From: Spiroplasma kunkelii CR2-3x
GTDB lineage: Bacteria; Bacillota_I; Bacilli_A; Mycoplasmatales; Mycoplasmataceae
Reading direction: 5' to 3'
Length of the DNA stretch: 64,000 nucleotides
Assembly (NCBI RefSeq): GCF_001274875.1
Contig: NZ_CP010899.1
Coordinates: 806,001-870,000 of the forward strand
The notes beneath the pieces are model-generated. The model made no database searches and was not told the origin of the DNA. It saw only the letters and a program-made list of their open reading frames with translations. Within the stretch, counting starts at the first letter, position 1; each line of letters opens with the position of its first letter. Below, in pieces: positions 53,673-64,000 of the stretch. A program made the position numbers and the translations under genes.

Positions 53673-55040
53673 TTATTTTAATGTTGCAGTAAAATAGCTT
53701 TCTAAATTAGGAATTGTCACTCGTTCTTGTTTCATTGTATCACGATTACGAACTGTAACTTTTTGGTCTTTTTGACTATCAAAATCAACTGTTACACAAA
53801 ACGGTGTTCCGATCGCATCTTGACGACGATAACGCTTTCCAATATTTCCTGTTTCATCATAAGTGCATTGAAAACGACCTAAGAGTTTTTCATATAACTG
53901 ATAAGCATCGTTGTTTAATTGTTTACTTAATGGAATAACCGCAATTTGATATGGAGCTAATAACGGGCTTAATTTTAAAACAATTCTTGTCTCATTATCA
54001 GCAACTTTTTCAACATGGTAAGCATCATATAAAATCGCTAACATCAAGCGCCCAACACCAACCGATGGTTCAATTACATTCGGGATAATTTTTTCATTTA
54101 TTTTTTGATTTAAATACGACAAATCATTTTTACTCATTTCACTGTGGCGACGTAAATCATAATTCCCCCGGTCAGCAATCCCTCATAATTCACCTATGCC
54201 AAACGGAAACTTATATTCAATATCAATAGTTCGTTTTGCATAATGGGCTAACTCATTAGCTTTATGCTCACGAAAATGATAGTTTTCTGGTTTTAAATTA
54301 ATTAATTTTAAAAACTTGGTTACTTCTTTAACTCAATATTCAAATCAATCAATCTTTTCGTTACTATCATAAAAAAATTCTAATTCCATTTGTTCAAATT
54401 CACGTGTACGAAAAATAAAATTTCCTGGGGTAATTTCATTTCGAAATGACTTTCCAATTTGACCAACACCAAAAGGTATTTTTTTTCGCAAAGAACGTTG
54501 AACATTTTTAAAATTAACAAAAATTCCTTGTGCTGTTTCTGGTCGTAGATAAACAACTGATTTTTCATCTTCAATAACACCTTGGTTTGTTTTAAACATT
54601 AATTCAAACTGACGAATTTCAGTAAAATCATGTTCCCCACAATTTGGACATAAAATATTTTTTTCGGTAATAAAAGTCTCTAATTGTTCATTAGTTCAAC
54701 CACCACAATTTAATTTCGTATAATTATCTTCAATAAGTTTATCTGCCCGCATTCGGCTTTTACATTTTTTACAATCTAATAATGGGTCAGCAAAATTGCC
54801 AAGATGTCCAGAAGCTTTTCAAACATTATTGTTCATTAAAATAGCACTATCAAGACCAACATTATATTTTGATTTTGTAATAAAATGTTGTCATCATAAA
54901 TTTTTTAAATTTCGTTCTAATTCAACCCCCAATGGTCCAAAATCTCAGCTGTTTGCTAAACCACCATAAATTTCACTCCCTTGAAAAACAAAACCTTGTG
55001 TTTTTAAATGATTAACAACTTCTTCTAATGTATATTGCAT
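53673..55040 (-). CDS. glyS: Glycyl-tRNA synthetase (alpha2 type)
   Basis: 455 aa, intact with TGA-Trp. It charges tRNA-Gly. It is the eukaryote-like homodimeric form (also called GlyQS) used by mollicutes. Seen: class II motif 1 region ([20 protein letters not shown]), a zinc-ribbon insert ([21 protein letters not shown]), motif 2 ([20 protein letters not shown]), [10 protein letters not shown], and the anticodon-binding domain with [13 protein letters not shown] and ending [17 protein letters not shown] precedes ATG 55040. Separated from dnaG by 18 nt. Confidence 0.95.
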
Positions 55041-55083
55041 TAATGTAACTCCTTATTATTTCTCTATCTTCAATTATACTATG

Positions 55084-55867
55084 TTATTCTTTAAAATAAA
55101 TTGATTTTTGTAGCATTTCATAAATACTACACGAAAATATTCCAACTTTTATTAAAAAATAATCACATAGCATTTTAAATAATATTATTAAAGCTTTTAT
55201 ATTAATATTGTAAAAATAAAAATTAGTATGAAAATTACTATTAAAAACTTTCACTAATTCAATTGGAAAAAGATAATCTCTTGGTAATAAACAATTTTTG
55301 CAAAGATATCATTCCTCAAGAAAACTAATTGTTTTAATGTGTTGTTTGCTGCCACACCCTTTACACATAGTAAAGTCTTATTCTAATCCATATCATTTTA
55401 AAGCAAGAAACATAAAAGAAATTACAATACTTAAATTATCTTCTCATGCAACTAAATTGTCTAATGTTGTTGTTAATAATTCTTACAATTCATTATCAGC
55501 TTGACGGTCAACAACCGCTTGCTCAGCAATTTCACAAATTAATGTTGCTAATAAATAATCATCATAATTTTATGATAATTTAATTCTTGTTTTTAATAAA
55601 TTTCCTGTCTTTAATTTACTTAACTTATTGTTATAATATGATAAAAATATTTCGAATTAACTTTGCTAATTTTAATACTGTTTCACGACTATCATTAACA
55701 TTCTCAATTAAAATATACTCAAAAGTAACACGCCGATTAGTTAACTAAATATAATAACAAACTGCATCCATTAATTTTTCTAATTCTTGTGACAAAATCG
55801 TAATAATTGCACTGTTATTATCATAAGGTCATTTATGCAATATCATTACTGTTAATTTTTGAATCAT
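55084..55867 (-). pseudogene. recO: recO pseudogene
   Basis: It lies where Firmicutes place recO, between era and glyS. Pieces in order: MIQKLTVMILHKWPYDNNSA (the OB-fold start, shared with RecO), TNRRVTFEYILIENVNDS, YLLATLICEIAEQAVVDRQA, the zinc finger MCKGCGSKQ...WYLCKNC, and LPRDYLFPIELVKVF. At least four in-frame TAA/TAG codons (after YYI, KLS, NEL, GLE) and a frameshift near 55650 inactivate it. The start codon and operon position remain. RecO loads RecA on SSB-coated DNA, so the RecFOR pathway is probably lost in this strain. Confidence 0.8.
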
Positions 55868-55868
55868 T

Positions 55869-56762
55869 TTAATAACTTTCTTTGTTATAACCTAGACGGG
55901 CAATCATTGAAGGTTTATCCCGTCATTTATCCACTACTTTAACAAATAATTCTAAAAATATTTTTGTTCCTAAAATTTGTTCTAATTCTAAGCGGGATTG
56001 CGTTCCAATTTGTTTAATTAAACGGCCTTGTTTCCCAATAATAATTCCTTTTTGTGAATCCCGTTCAACGCAAATTGAAGCCATAATTTTTAATAGCTGT
56101 GGTTGATCATCAATTTTATCAATTAAAATAGCAACACTATGCGGAATCTCATCTTCTGTCAACAACAAAATTTTTTCCCGAATAATTTCACGAATTAAAA
56201 ACTTTTCTGGTTGATCAGTTAACATATCATCAGGATAATATTGTGGTCCTACTGCTAAATGTGTTTTTAATAAAGTTAATAATGTTTCAAGATTTTTATG
56301 TTTGACTACTGAAACGGGAATGATATCAGTAAACTGATGAATTTTTTCTCATTCAGCAATTTTTACCATTAAATCACCTTTGGAAATTAAATCAATTTTT
56401 GTTACAACTAAAACAATTGGAATTGCGCGCTCTTGTAGTGCTCTGATAATATAACGATCATTATCACCAATGTGTTCATTTGCTGGAGATAAAAATAAAA
56501 TAACATCGGCTGCTTTTGTTGCTGATAAAGCAACTTTATTCATAAATTTTCCCATTTCATGATGAGCTTTATGAATGCCTGGCGTATCCATAAAAACAAT
56601 TTGTGATTCTTGATCATTATAAATCCCTTGAATACGATTTCGTGTTGTTTGTGCCTTTGCTGTTACAATTGCTACTTTATTATTTAAAATTGTATTTAAT
56701 AATGTTGATTTACCAACATTTGGTCGGCCCACAATTGCAGCAAAACCTGATTTAATTGCCAT
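55869..56762 (-). CDS. era: GTPase Era
   Basis: 297 aa, normal. A GTPase that binds the 3' end of 16S rRNA and assists 30S assembly. Seen: G1 GRPNVGKSTLLN, G2 QTTRNRIQGI, G3 DTPGIHKAHH, G4 VTKIDLISK, G5 SVVKHKNLE, then the KH domain (IREIIREKILLLTEDEIPHS and GIIIGKQGRLIKQIGTQSRL). Start 56762 is placed by the GAGGTG ribosome site 6 nt upstream; an in-frame GTG 3 codons earlier overlaps it. Downstream recO is decayed. Confidence 0.95.
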
Positions 56763-56836
56763 TTTATTCACCTCTTAATTATTCTAATTATAAAGAAAAA
56801 TATCATAAAAAATTATCTTATTAAAAATTATCTTAT

Positions 56837-59800
56837 TTAAAACTCAAAAGCAATTTGATCATCTAATGATAAATCTTTTAAAATTCCAAGTTCTTCAAAT
56901 GATTCTAAATGAGCTTTTGTAATATTTGTTCGTTTTTGTAAATCAACAATTGATAAAAATGGTTTTTCATGGCGAGCATTAATAATACTATCGCCAACAG
57001 CTCCGCCCAAACCATCAATTGCAGAAAATGGCGGTAAAATAATTTTTTCATTATTTTCATTTGTAATAACGGTAAAATTTTTATTTCGACTTGTTTTTAA
57101 ATCAATATTGCTCATTTTAATTCCTCTGGCATACATTTCTAATGCTACTTCATAAACGGGAATTAAATCTTTTTCTTTTTGTGTTGGTTTATTGGGAGCA
57201 TTAAAATCTTTATTATCCAAACGAGTTTGAATATCGTGTAAAACTTGTTTGATTGTTTCTGCTCCTTTTAAAATTGTTTTAATATCAAAAACATCTGTTC
57301 GAGTTGAAAAAAATGTTGCATAATATTCAACTGGATAATTAATTTTATATCATGCTACTCGTCACGCCATTAAGACATAGGCTGTTGCATGGGCTTTTGG
57401 GAACATATACTTAATTTTATTACACGAATCAATATATCATTGTTCAACATTATTATCCCGCATTAATTGTTCATGTTCAGTTGTTAACCCCTTTCCCTTT
57501 CGAACATCTTCCATAATCTTAAAAGCACTTTGAGCAGGTAACCTTTTATAAATTAAATTAACCATAATATCATCACGACATCCAATTACTTCTGAAATAC
57601 TAATATTTTGATTTCGAATTAATTCTTGGGCATTGCCAATTCAAACATCTGTTCCGTGTGACAATCCTGAAATTTGGACTAAATCTGCAAATGAAGTTGG
57701 TTTTGTATCTAATAACATCTTACGAACAAAAAAAGTACCAAATTCAGGGATACCAATTGCACCAGTTTTTTCATCATTAATATCTTCTGATTTAATGTTT
57801 AAAACATCTAAACTTCGAAAAAGACTTAAAACCGCTTCATCATTTGTTGGAATTGTTTTTGGATCCACTCCCGTTAAATCTTGCAGCATTCGCAAAGCAG
57901 TTGGGTCAACATGACCTAAAATATCTAACTTTAAAACATTATCATGAATTGCGTGGAAATCAAAATGAGTTGTTAATCAATTTGATTTGATATCATCAGC
58001 AGGAAAATTAACTGGTGTAAATGCCTCAACTTCATATTCATTTGGAATAACAACAATTCCACCTGGATGTTGTCCAGTTGTTCGTTTAACTCCCTCACAA
58101 CCCTTGGCAATTCGTTCTAATTCTGCGCGACGTTTTAAATGTAAAATATTTTTACTTTCAAAATAACCTTTCACATAACCATATGCAGTTTTTTCTGCCA
58201 CCGTTGAAATTGTTCCGGCACGATAAACACTACGTTCTCCAAACATTTCTTTAGTAAAGTCATGTGCAATTGGCTGATATTCTCCTGAAAAGTTTAAATC
58301 AATATCCGGAACTTTATCTGCTTCAAACCCTAAAAATGTTTCAAAGGGAATATCATGTCCTTCCCCTTTTAATAGTTTTTGACACTTTGGACAAGTACGA
58401 ACTGGTAAATCATATCCACACTTAACTGAACCATCAACAATAAATTCACTATAACTACAATAAGAACATAAATAATGTGGTTGTAATGGATTTACTTCAG
58501 TAATATTACTCATTGTTGCAACAAAACTACTACCAACACTTCCCCGCGACCCGACTAAATAGCCATCTTGCAATGATTTATCAACTAATTTATGTGCAAT
58601 TCAGTAAATAACAGCAAAACCATGCTTAATAATAGCATTTAATTCACGTTCTAAGCGTGATGCAACAATTTCTGGTAATGACTTACCATAAATTTTATAA
58701 GCATTTTTATAACATAATTCTTTTAATAATTGATCACTACCCTCAATTTTAGGTGTATATAATTTATCTTTAATAATTTCAACTTTTTCAATTTGGTCAG
58801 AAATTAAATTTGGATTTGTTACTACAATTTCATAAATTAATTCATCATTATTTAAAAACTTAAATTCATTCATCATTTCCATTGTTGTTCTTAAAAACTG
58901 ATCAGGATTATCAGTTACTCGTTGCTTATAATCATATAAAGGATGGAGACGGCCACCAATTCCTTTTGCATTAATATAAACTTCACGGAAAATTTTATCT
59001 TCTGGGTTAAGATAGTGCACATCACCAGTAGCAACAACTAATTTATTTAATTTTTTTGCTGTAAAAATAATATCTTTAATGACTGTTAATAATCGTTCTT
59101 CTGATAAATTCCCCATTTGAACTAAATGTTTATATACATTAGGAGGTTGAATTTCAACATAATCATAAAACTTAATTGTTTCTGCTAATTCCGATGCATC
59201 TTTATTTTGTGCCACTTCAAAAACATCACCATTAACACATGATGACCCAATCAATAAATTACTACGATGTTGTTCAATTACACTTCGTAATAATTTTGGT
59301 GATAAGTAAAAATATTTAGTATGCGCAGCAGTTATTAGTTTAAATAATTCTAATAAACCTACCTGATTTTTTGCTAAAATTGTCATATGTTTTGGTCGCA
59401 GTTTTTTATAAACAGCAGGGTCATGAATTTTCTCAATATCATCATCAAACTCAATATTATAAGTATTAATCATTTTCCGTAGCTGATGCTCATAGATGTC
59501 TGTTAAAACAATTGCATCATAATCGCCACGGTGAGCAACTTCTTCATTATAAATAACATTATAACAACAAGCAATTGTTCCCAACCGATAATTTTTCAAA
59601 TGTGGTTCTAAAATCCGTGATAATTGTAAAGTATCAATTACTGTGTTATTAATTTCTGAGCGTCCAGCTTTTTTTAATCACGATTGAATAAAACCAAGGT
59701 CAAACTCAGCATTATGTGCAATTAAAATTGCATCCTTAAAATATTCTAAAATTTGGTCAATTCATTCAATAAAAGTTGGTTTATCCGCTAATAATTCATC

Positions 59801-61198
59801 TGTAATTCCTGTTAATTCAGTTGTAAATGATGATAACTTAACGGATGGTTTAAACAAATGATTAATTGTTTGACGTTCACCACTAATACCATCCATAATA
59901 ACCGCACCAAATTCAATGATTTCATCATATCTACTACTTAAGCCAGTTGTTTCTAAGTCGAAAATAACATATTTTGCAGTTCATAAATTATGATGATGCG
60001 GGTTTTTAACATATCAGACTTTATCATTTAAAACATCTGCTTCAACACCATAAATAACTTTAACATCAGGATATTTCTTATTAAGATTATAAATTTCTGG
60101 ATAAGCTTGAACATTTAAATGGTCAGTAAAAGCAATTGCTTTATGGTTCCAATGTGCTAATGTTTTAAAAAGCATTGTAAGATCTGTTACTCCATCCATA
60201 ACACTCATTTTAGTATGGAGATGTAACTCCACGCGTTTTTCAGGCGCATTATCTTCACGATATAAATCTTCACTCTCTAAACGATAAATTTTTTTAATAA
60301 AAAACATTTGTTCATTAGCATAAGTATCATACCGAATATCGCCAAAAAGACTAACTCATTCATTCGTTTTTAATTCTTCAATAAAATCATCTGGTTGTTC
60401 TGTTCGAGTAAAAAATTTTGCGCCAATTGTATCACTATAATCAGTAATTGTTATTACATAAATAAATTTCTTTGTTGAAATTAACTGTCGTTTTTTACTT
60501 AAAATTTTTCCATAAATTGTCACATTCGGAGCATCTTGATCAATATCAATTAACCGTTCATAACTTGCTTTTCCATTTTTTGCTCTCTGATAACTATTTA
60601 ATTCTCTTCGAACTGGATTAGTCACATTGGTTGGTTTAGAAATTAACTGTTCTGTTTTTTGCACTATTTCTTGATATTTCATTAATTCTTGTTCATTAAT
60701 TTCTAAAATATTATTTTCTCGTAAATGAATTACTAGGGCTAATTGTAAATCACTAAAACCATAGCGGCGAAGTTTTTTTTGATAATAATTACAATGTTCA
60801 CCCACTAATTTTTGTTCACTTTCCGAATGAACAGTAATTTTTAAAATATTATCAGTTAAAGCAAAACGTTCTGGGGATAATTTACTAAAAAAACTATTTT
60901 TTAATTCCGATTTATTTAATCGAATATATTCTAAATAACTAAAAATAGTTTCTAATTCGTATTGTTCTTTGCGAACCCGTAAAGAAATCTTTGTGGGTAA
61001 TGTTTCATTTTCTAATAAAGTTTGTTCTAATTTTAGTAAAACTTCTAGTGGTAAAAAATCATTAATTTCAATCACAACACGAAAAAAGCCTTCACTAATA
61101 CTATATTCTGCTTTAATGACTTTAGCATCATCAAAATAATTTCCAATAAATTCTAAATTATTTGCTGTAAATAGTTTTATCAATTGTTGGTCCATCAT
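56837..61198 (-). CDS. polC: DNA polymerase III alpha subunit, PolC type
   Basis: 1453 aa, intact with TGA-Trp. The replicative polymerase of low-GC Gram-positives. Seen: N-terminal domain and OB fold ([14 protein letters not shown]), PHP domain starting [16 protein letters not shown] (about residue 323) interrupted by the proofreading exonuclease ([35 protein letters not shown]), PHP remainder with [10 protein letters not shown], then palm: [12 protein letters not shown], a zinc-type CSYCSY...CPKCQK cluster, [12 protein letters not shown] with catalytic Asp residues, [11 protein letters not shown], and the C-terminal HhH ([20 protein letters not shown]). GGAGAGG ribosome site before ATG 61198, which is followed by a second ATG. 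Confidence 0.95.
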
Positions 61199-61222
61199 TT
61201 AATCCTCTCCTAGCTTTTCTGC

Positions 61223-62569
61223 TTAAAAAAAGACATCTTTAATTGTTATTCCAATAAATAATAAAATAAAGACTATTGTTCCCGTTACATTAATAATAAT
61301 CTTTGCCTTATACGGTAACTGTCATTTTTGCTCTTTTGTTTGATATTCTTCTAATAATACTTTTTGTTGCGCTGGATCACGGCGTTTCTTTCAAATCCTT
61401 ACCCGACCATTTAAGCGTTTTACTCCACCAACTATTCCTTCAATTGATGTTTCAAAAAACTTGTATCCATCTAATGGTGGGATTGGAATTAAGTTCAAAA
61501 CAAATAAATTAGCAGATAACATGGCCACATACATAAAGAAAAGAGCTGGTCTTTCTGTTAACATTGAAGAAACTGTTCTTGCAATTCCAACTGGACCAGA
61601 TAATTGATTTCACTGACCAGTAAATAATAATTCAAATGATTTTAAAATTGTCACTGATTGTCTAAATGTTTCTCCTCAACCATAGCTATATGCTTGCGTA
61701 GTTGAAGCAAACTGACGATCAGGAGCTCTAATTCCGACTGTATAAGTATTGTTGGTTTCTGTTAACTTAACTGGTTCAGTTTGAAATAAACCATCCGAAG
61801 CCGTTATAACTTCTTGTTTACTATTTACACAAGCAAAAGCAATAGTAATATAATTAATTTTTTCATCATTATTACTATTATCATATTGTTGTTTTAAATT
61901 TTTAATAAAATTAAAAACTGTTGTTTGATAAGTTGGAATCTTATCTACTGTTCCCACATGACTTGATAAAATATTATTCTCCTTATTATCAGCTTTATCT
62001 TTCTTATTAACACGATAATATTCTTGTACTACTTTAAGTTTTTCAATATTAGGACCTAATCAATAATCTAAAATCACAATATCTTGAGCAACATTTTGAC
62101 CACTAGTTTTTAGTGCAGCATATGCTGCACCATTAGAATCATACTTAGCTCCTCAATATGTCATATCAGATGGTTTATAATTTAATGCCGCAAAAGTTGT
62201 GGTAAAAATAAAAACAGCAATAAAAAAATTCATTAAAGCTCCTGCGACAATAAAAATTAAGCATTTTCATTTTGCAATATTTTCCATTTTTCGTTCTTCA
62301 GGAACTTCTTCCTCTTCACGCCCTTTTGGTGGATCAACTAATTGACTTGCAATATAAACATATCCTCCAAAAGGAAAAATTCGGATTGAATAACGAGTTT
62401 CTTTTTTTCCTCAAGAAAAAATTTTGGGACCAAAACCAATTGCAAATTCATAGACATATGCTCCCGCTAATTTCGCAATAATAAAATGTGCAAATTCATG
62501 AATTGTAACTAACATTAATAAAATTATAATCCCAATTACAAAACCTAAAACCACCATTCCTGCTGACAT
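61223..62569 (-). CDS. rseP: RIP zinc metalloprotease RseP/RasP
   Basis: 448 aa, intact with TGA-Trp. A site-2 intramembrane protease cleaving membrane-bound substrates such as anti-sigma factors or signal-peptide remnants. Seen: first helix with HEFAH (residues 24-28, zinc-binding), the GFGPKIFSW region, [18 protein letters not shown]-type membrane segment, a PDZ-like middle with a long insertion, [18 protein letters not shown] (the third zinc ligand Asp in LDG) and a C-terminal helix. The middle is longer than in E. coli. It lies between dxr and polC, the usual Firmicutes order. Confidence 0.92.
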
Positions 62570-62607
62570 TTATTTCTTAACTCCTTACTTTTTTATTCAA
62601 AATAACA

Positions 62608-63753
62608 TTATTTTTCAGAAAAATAATTAATAATATCTCTTTTAATGATATCATTTAATTCTTTGATTTCACAATAATTAATTAATTTTTGCGGTTTAAT
62701 TTGATTCATAAAATATTCAATATAATCAACAATTTGATAAAATTTAATTCTTCCGGATAAGAAAAGCGAACGTAATGTTTCGTTTGCTGCATTAAAAGCA
62801 ATGGCTAATGAATTATTTTCATTTAAGCAACGATAGGCTAATTGTAGCGCTTTTCAACGAGATAAATCAGCTTTTTGAAATGTTAAGGTTATTAATTTCT
62901 CAAAATTTAATGGTTTTAAGAACGAACTATTTTTTCGAATTGGATAATATAAAAAATAATTTAAAACTTGTAACATTGAAGGTTTTGATAATTGTCCAAT
63001 AATTGAAAAATCGGCATATTGTACGGCTGAATGTAAAATAGCTTGTGGATGTAAAATAACAGTGATTTTTGAAGTTTTAAATAAATGATAAGCTTCTATA
63101 ATTTCAAATCCTTTGTTTACCATTGTTGAAGAATCAATGGTAATATTTTGTCCCATATTTCAAGTTGGATGTTGCAAAGCTTGTTGCTCATCAATTGTTT
63201 TTAAATCAGCTAATGTTTTATTAGCAAACATCCCCCCTGAAGCTGTTAAAATAATTTCTGAACACGGGTTGGTTTGGTCTAAACATTGAAAAATAGCACA
63301 ATGCTCAGAATCAATTGGATATAATTTATTATTATTTTTTGCTAATAAATTGTTAATTAAATCCCCTGCTACTACTAATGATTCTTTATTTGCTAATAAT
63401 AACGTACGGTTTTTATCATATAAAGTTTGTAATGTTGGGTATAATCCTACAAAACCACTAATTGCATTTAAAACCAAAGCTGTCGGAAAAGCAGCTAACA
63501 TTACATTAATTCCTGCTTCTTTAGTTACAAAAGTTATATTTGGATATTGCGCTGTTAAAATAGCTTGTTGTGTTTCATCACCAAGATGAACAATCCTAAT
63601 TGTGCTATGTTTCTCTAAAATCTTAATTAGAACTGAAATATTATGATAAATACTAACAGCTGTAATTTGAAAATCATTTGGATTTGATTCAATAATTTGT
63701 AACGCTTGTTGACCAATATTTCCAGACGCACCAAAAACAATAATATTTCGCAT
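62608..63753 (-). CDS. dxr: 1-deoxy-D-xylulose 5-phosphate reductoisomerase
   Basis: 381 aa, normal length, intact with TGA-Trp. It converts DXP to MEP, the second step of the isoprenoid pathway, with NADPH. Seen: NADPH-binding VFGASGNIGQQ, LANKESLVVAG, IDSEHCAIFQCL (metal ligands Asp and Glu), ILTASGG with the active-site serine loop, HPTWNMGQNITIDSSTMVNK, and the His-rich VILHPQAILHSAVQY. It lies directly before rseP and after cdsA. ispH on the plus strand belongs to the same pathway. Confidence 0.95.
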
Positions 63754-63759
63754 TATAAA

Positions 63760-64000
63760 TTATCGTTGTAACACTATATTTGAAATAATAAACATTAGAA
63801 AAAAGACTAATGAAAATGAATCCAAACGATCTAAAATACCACCATGGCCAGGCAATAAATTACTAAAATCTTTAATATTATAACGACGTTTAATTCATGA
63901 AAATGATAAATCGCCTAATTGTGACAAAATGCTTAATACAAACGCTAACAGAAAATAAATGACATAACGCATTACATTTTGATCATTATCATTTGAGAAA
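63760..64000 (-). CDS. cdsA: Phosphatidate cytidylyltransferase, 3' part only
   Basis: The C-terminal 79 codons are inside the window; the start lies beyond. The visible part has [40 protein letters not shown] and RLDSFSF, the CDP-diglyceride synthetase signature with its conserved Gly/His/Asp residues, followed by a membrane helix ([17 protein letters not shown]). It makes CDP-diacylglycerol for phospholipid synthesis in the membrane. It ends 7 nt before dxr. Confidence 0.9.

Overview
The window is from a mollicute of the genus Spiroplasma, most like the S. citri group. The DNA is very AT-rich. Nearly every long gene reads through in-frame TGA as tryptophan (genetic code 4): the 1220-aa helicase, PolC, ParC, DnaG and the terminase are intact only under that code. 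The mobile DNA is dominated by filamentous Spiroplasma phage (SpV1-like plectrovirus) modules, IS30-type transposases and Mbov_0401/UPF0236-type elements, which is typical of this group. Coordinates were derived by hand and may be off by a base or two where a boundary was counted through long homopolymers.

Layout. 1-8 kb: a large superfamily I helicase with a C-terminal nuclease-like domain, then lineage-specific cytoplasmic proteins, one proline-rich with motifs resembling eukaryotic signalling ligands, and two decayed secreted/membrane genes. 8.3-9.5 kb: decayed transposase. 9.6-11.0 and 25.6-27.0 kb: a 1.4-kb inverted repeat pair enclosing a P-type Ca2+ ATPase and an SpV1-like prophage with a second partial copy (14.7-24.3 kb). 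Each repeat arm carries a GC-rich hairpin island, a MITE-like element and a small gene whose C-terminal part is in opposite orientation in the two arms. 27-35.8 kb: housekeeping genes (rpmG, topoisomerase IV parE/parC, plsY) with pseudogenes between them. 36-47.5 kb: a graveyard holding a transposase fragment, a VirB4/TraE ATPase remnant, a plectrovirus attachment-protein remnant, a tailed-phage packaging and capsid module, an IS30 copy, a plectrovirus intergenic fragment with an expanded 13-bp repeat, a tRNA-Ser, small decayed phage genes, a lipoprotein and a tail-like pseudogene. 48-64 kb: conserved core. It holds ispH on the plus strand, then a long minus-strand gene series cdsA-dxr-rseP-polC-era-(recO pseudogene)-glyS-dnaG-rpoD-trmK-nif3.

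How the genes fit together. dxr and ispH are two steps of the MEP isoprenoid pathway. cdsA and plsY serve phospholipid synthesis. polC and dnaG act in replication and parC/parE in decatenation. era, glyS, trmK, rpmG and rpoD serve translation and transcription. recO is broken in an otherwise conserved operon, which suggests loss of RecFOR repair. The prophages look defective. The attachment protein is frameshifted, the coat gene has the same frameshift in both copies, and the two Zot-like ATPase copies carry complementary defects.

Most interesting observations: (i) a small lipoprotein gene inside the prophage that carries the same roughly 70-residue domain as the phage attachment protein, with a distant relative at 45.5-46.0 kb; (ii) the nested inversion system in the 1.4-kb inverted repeats; (iii) a proline-rich cytoplasmic protein with SH3-ligand-like and EPIY-type motifs; (iv) the expanded 13-bp iteron-like array; (v) the decayed recO and a ParC with a disordered tail of over 300 residues.
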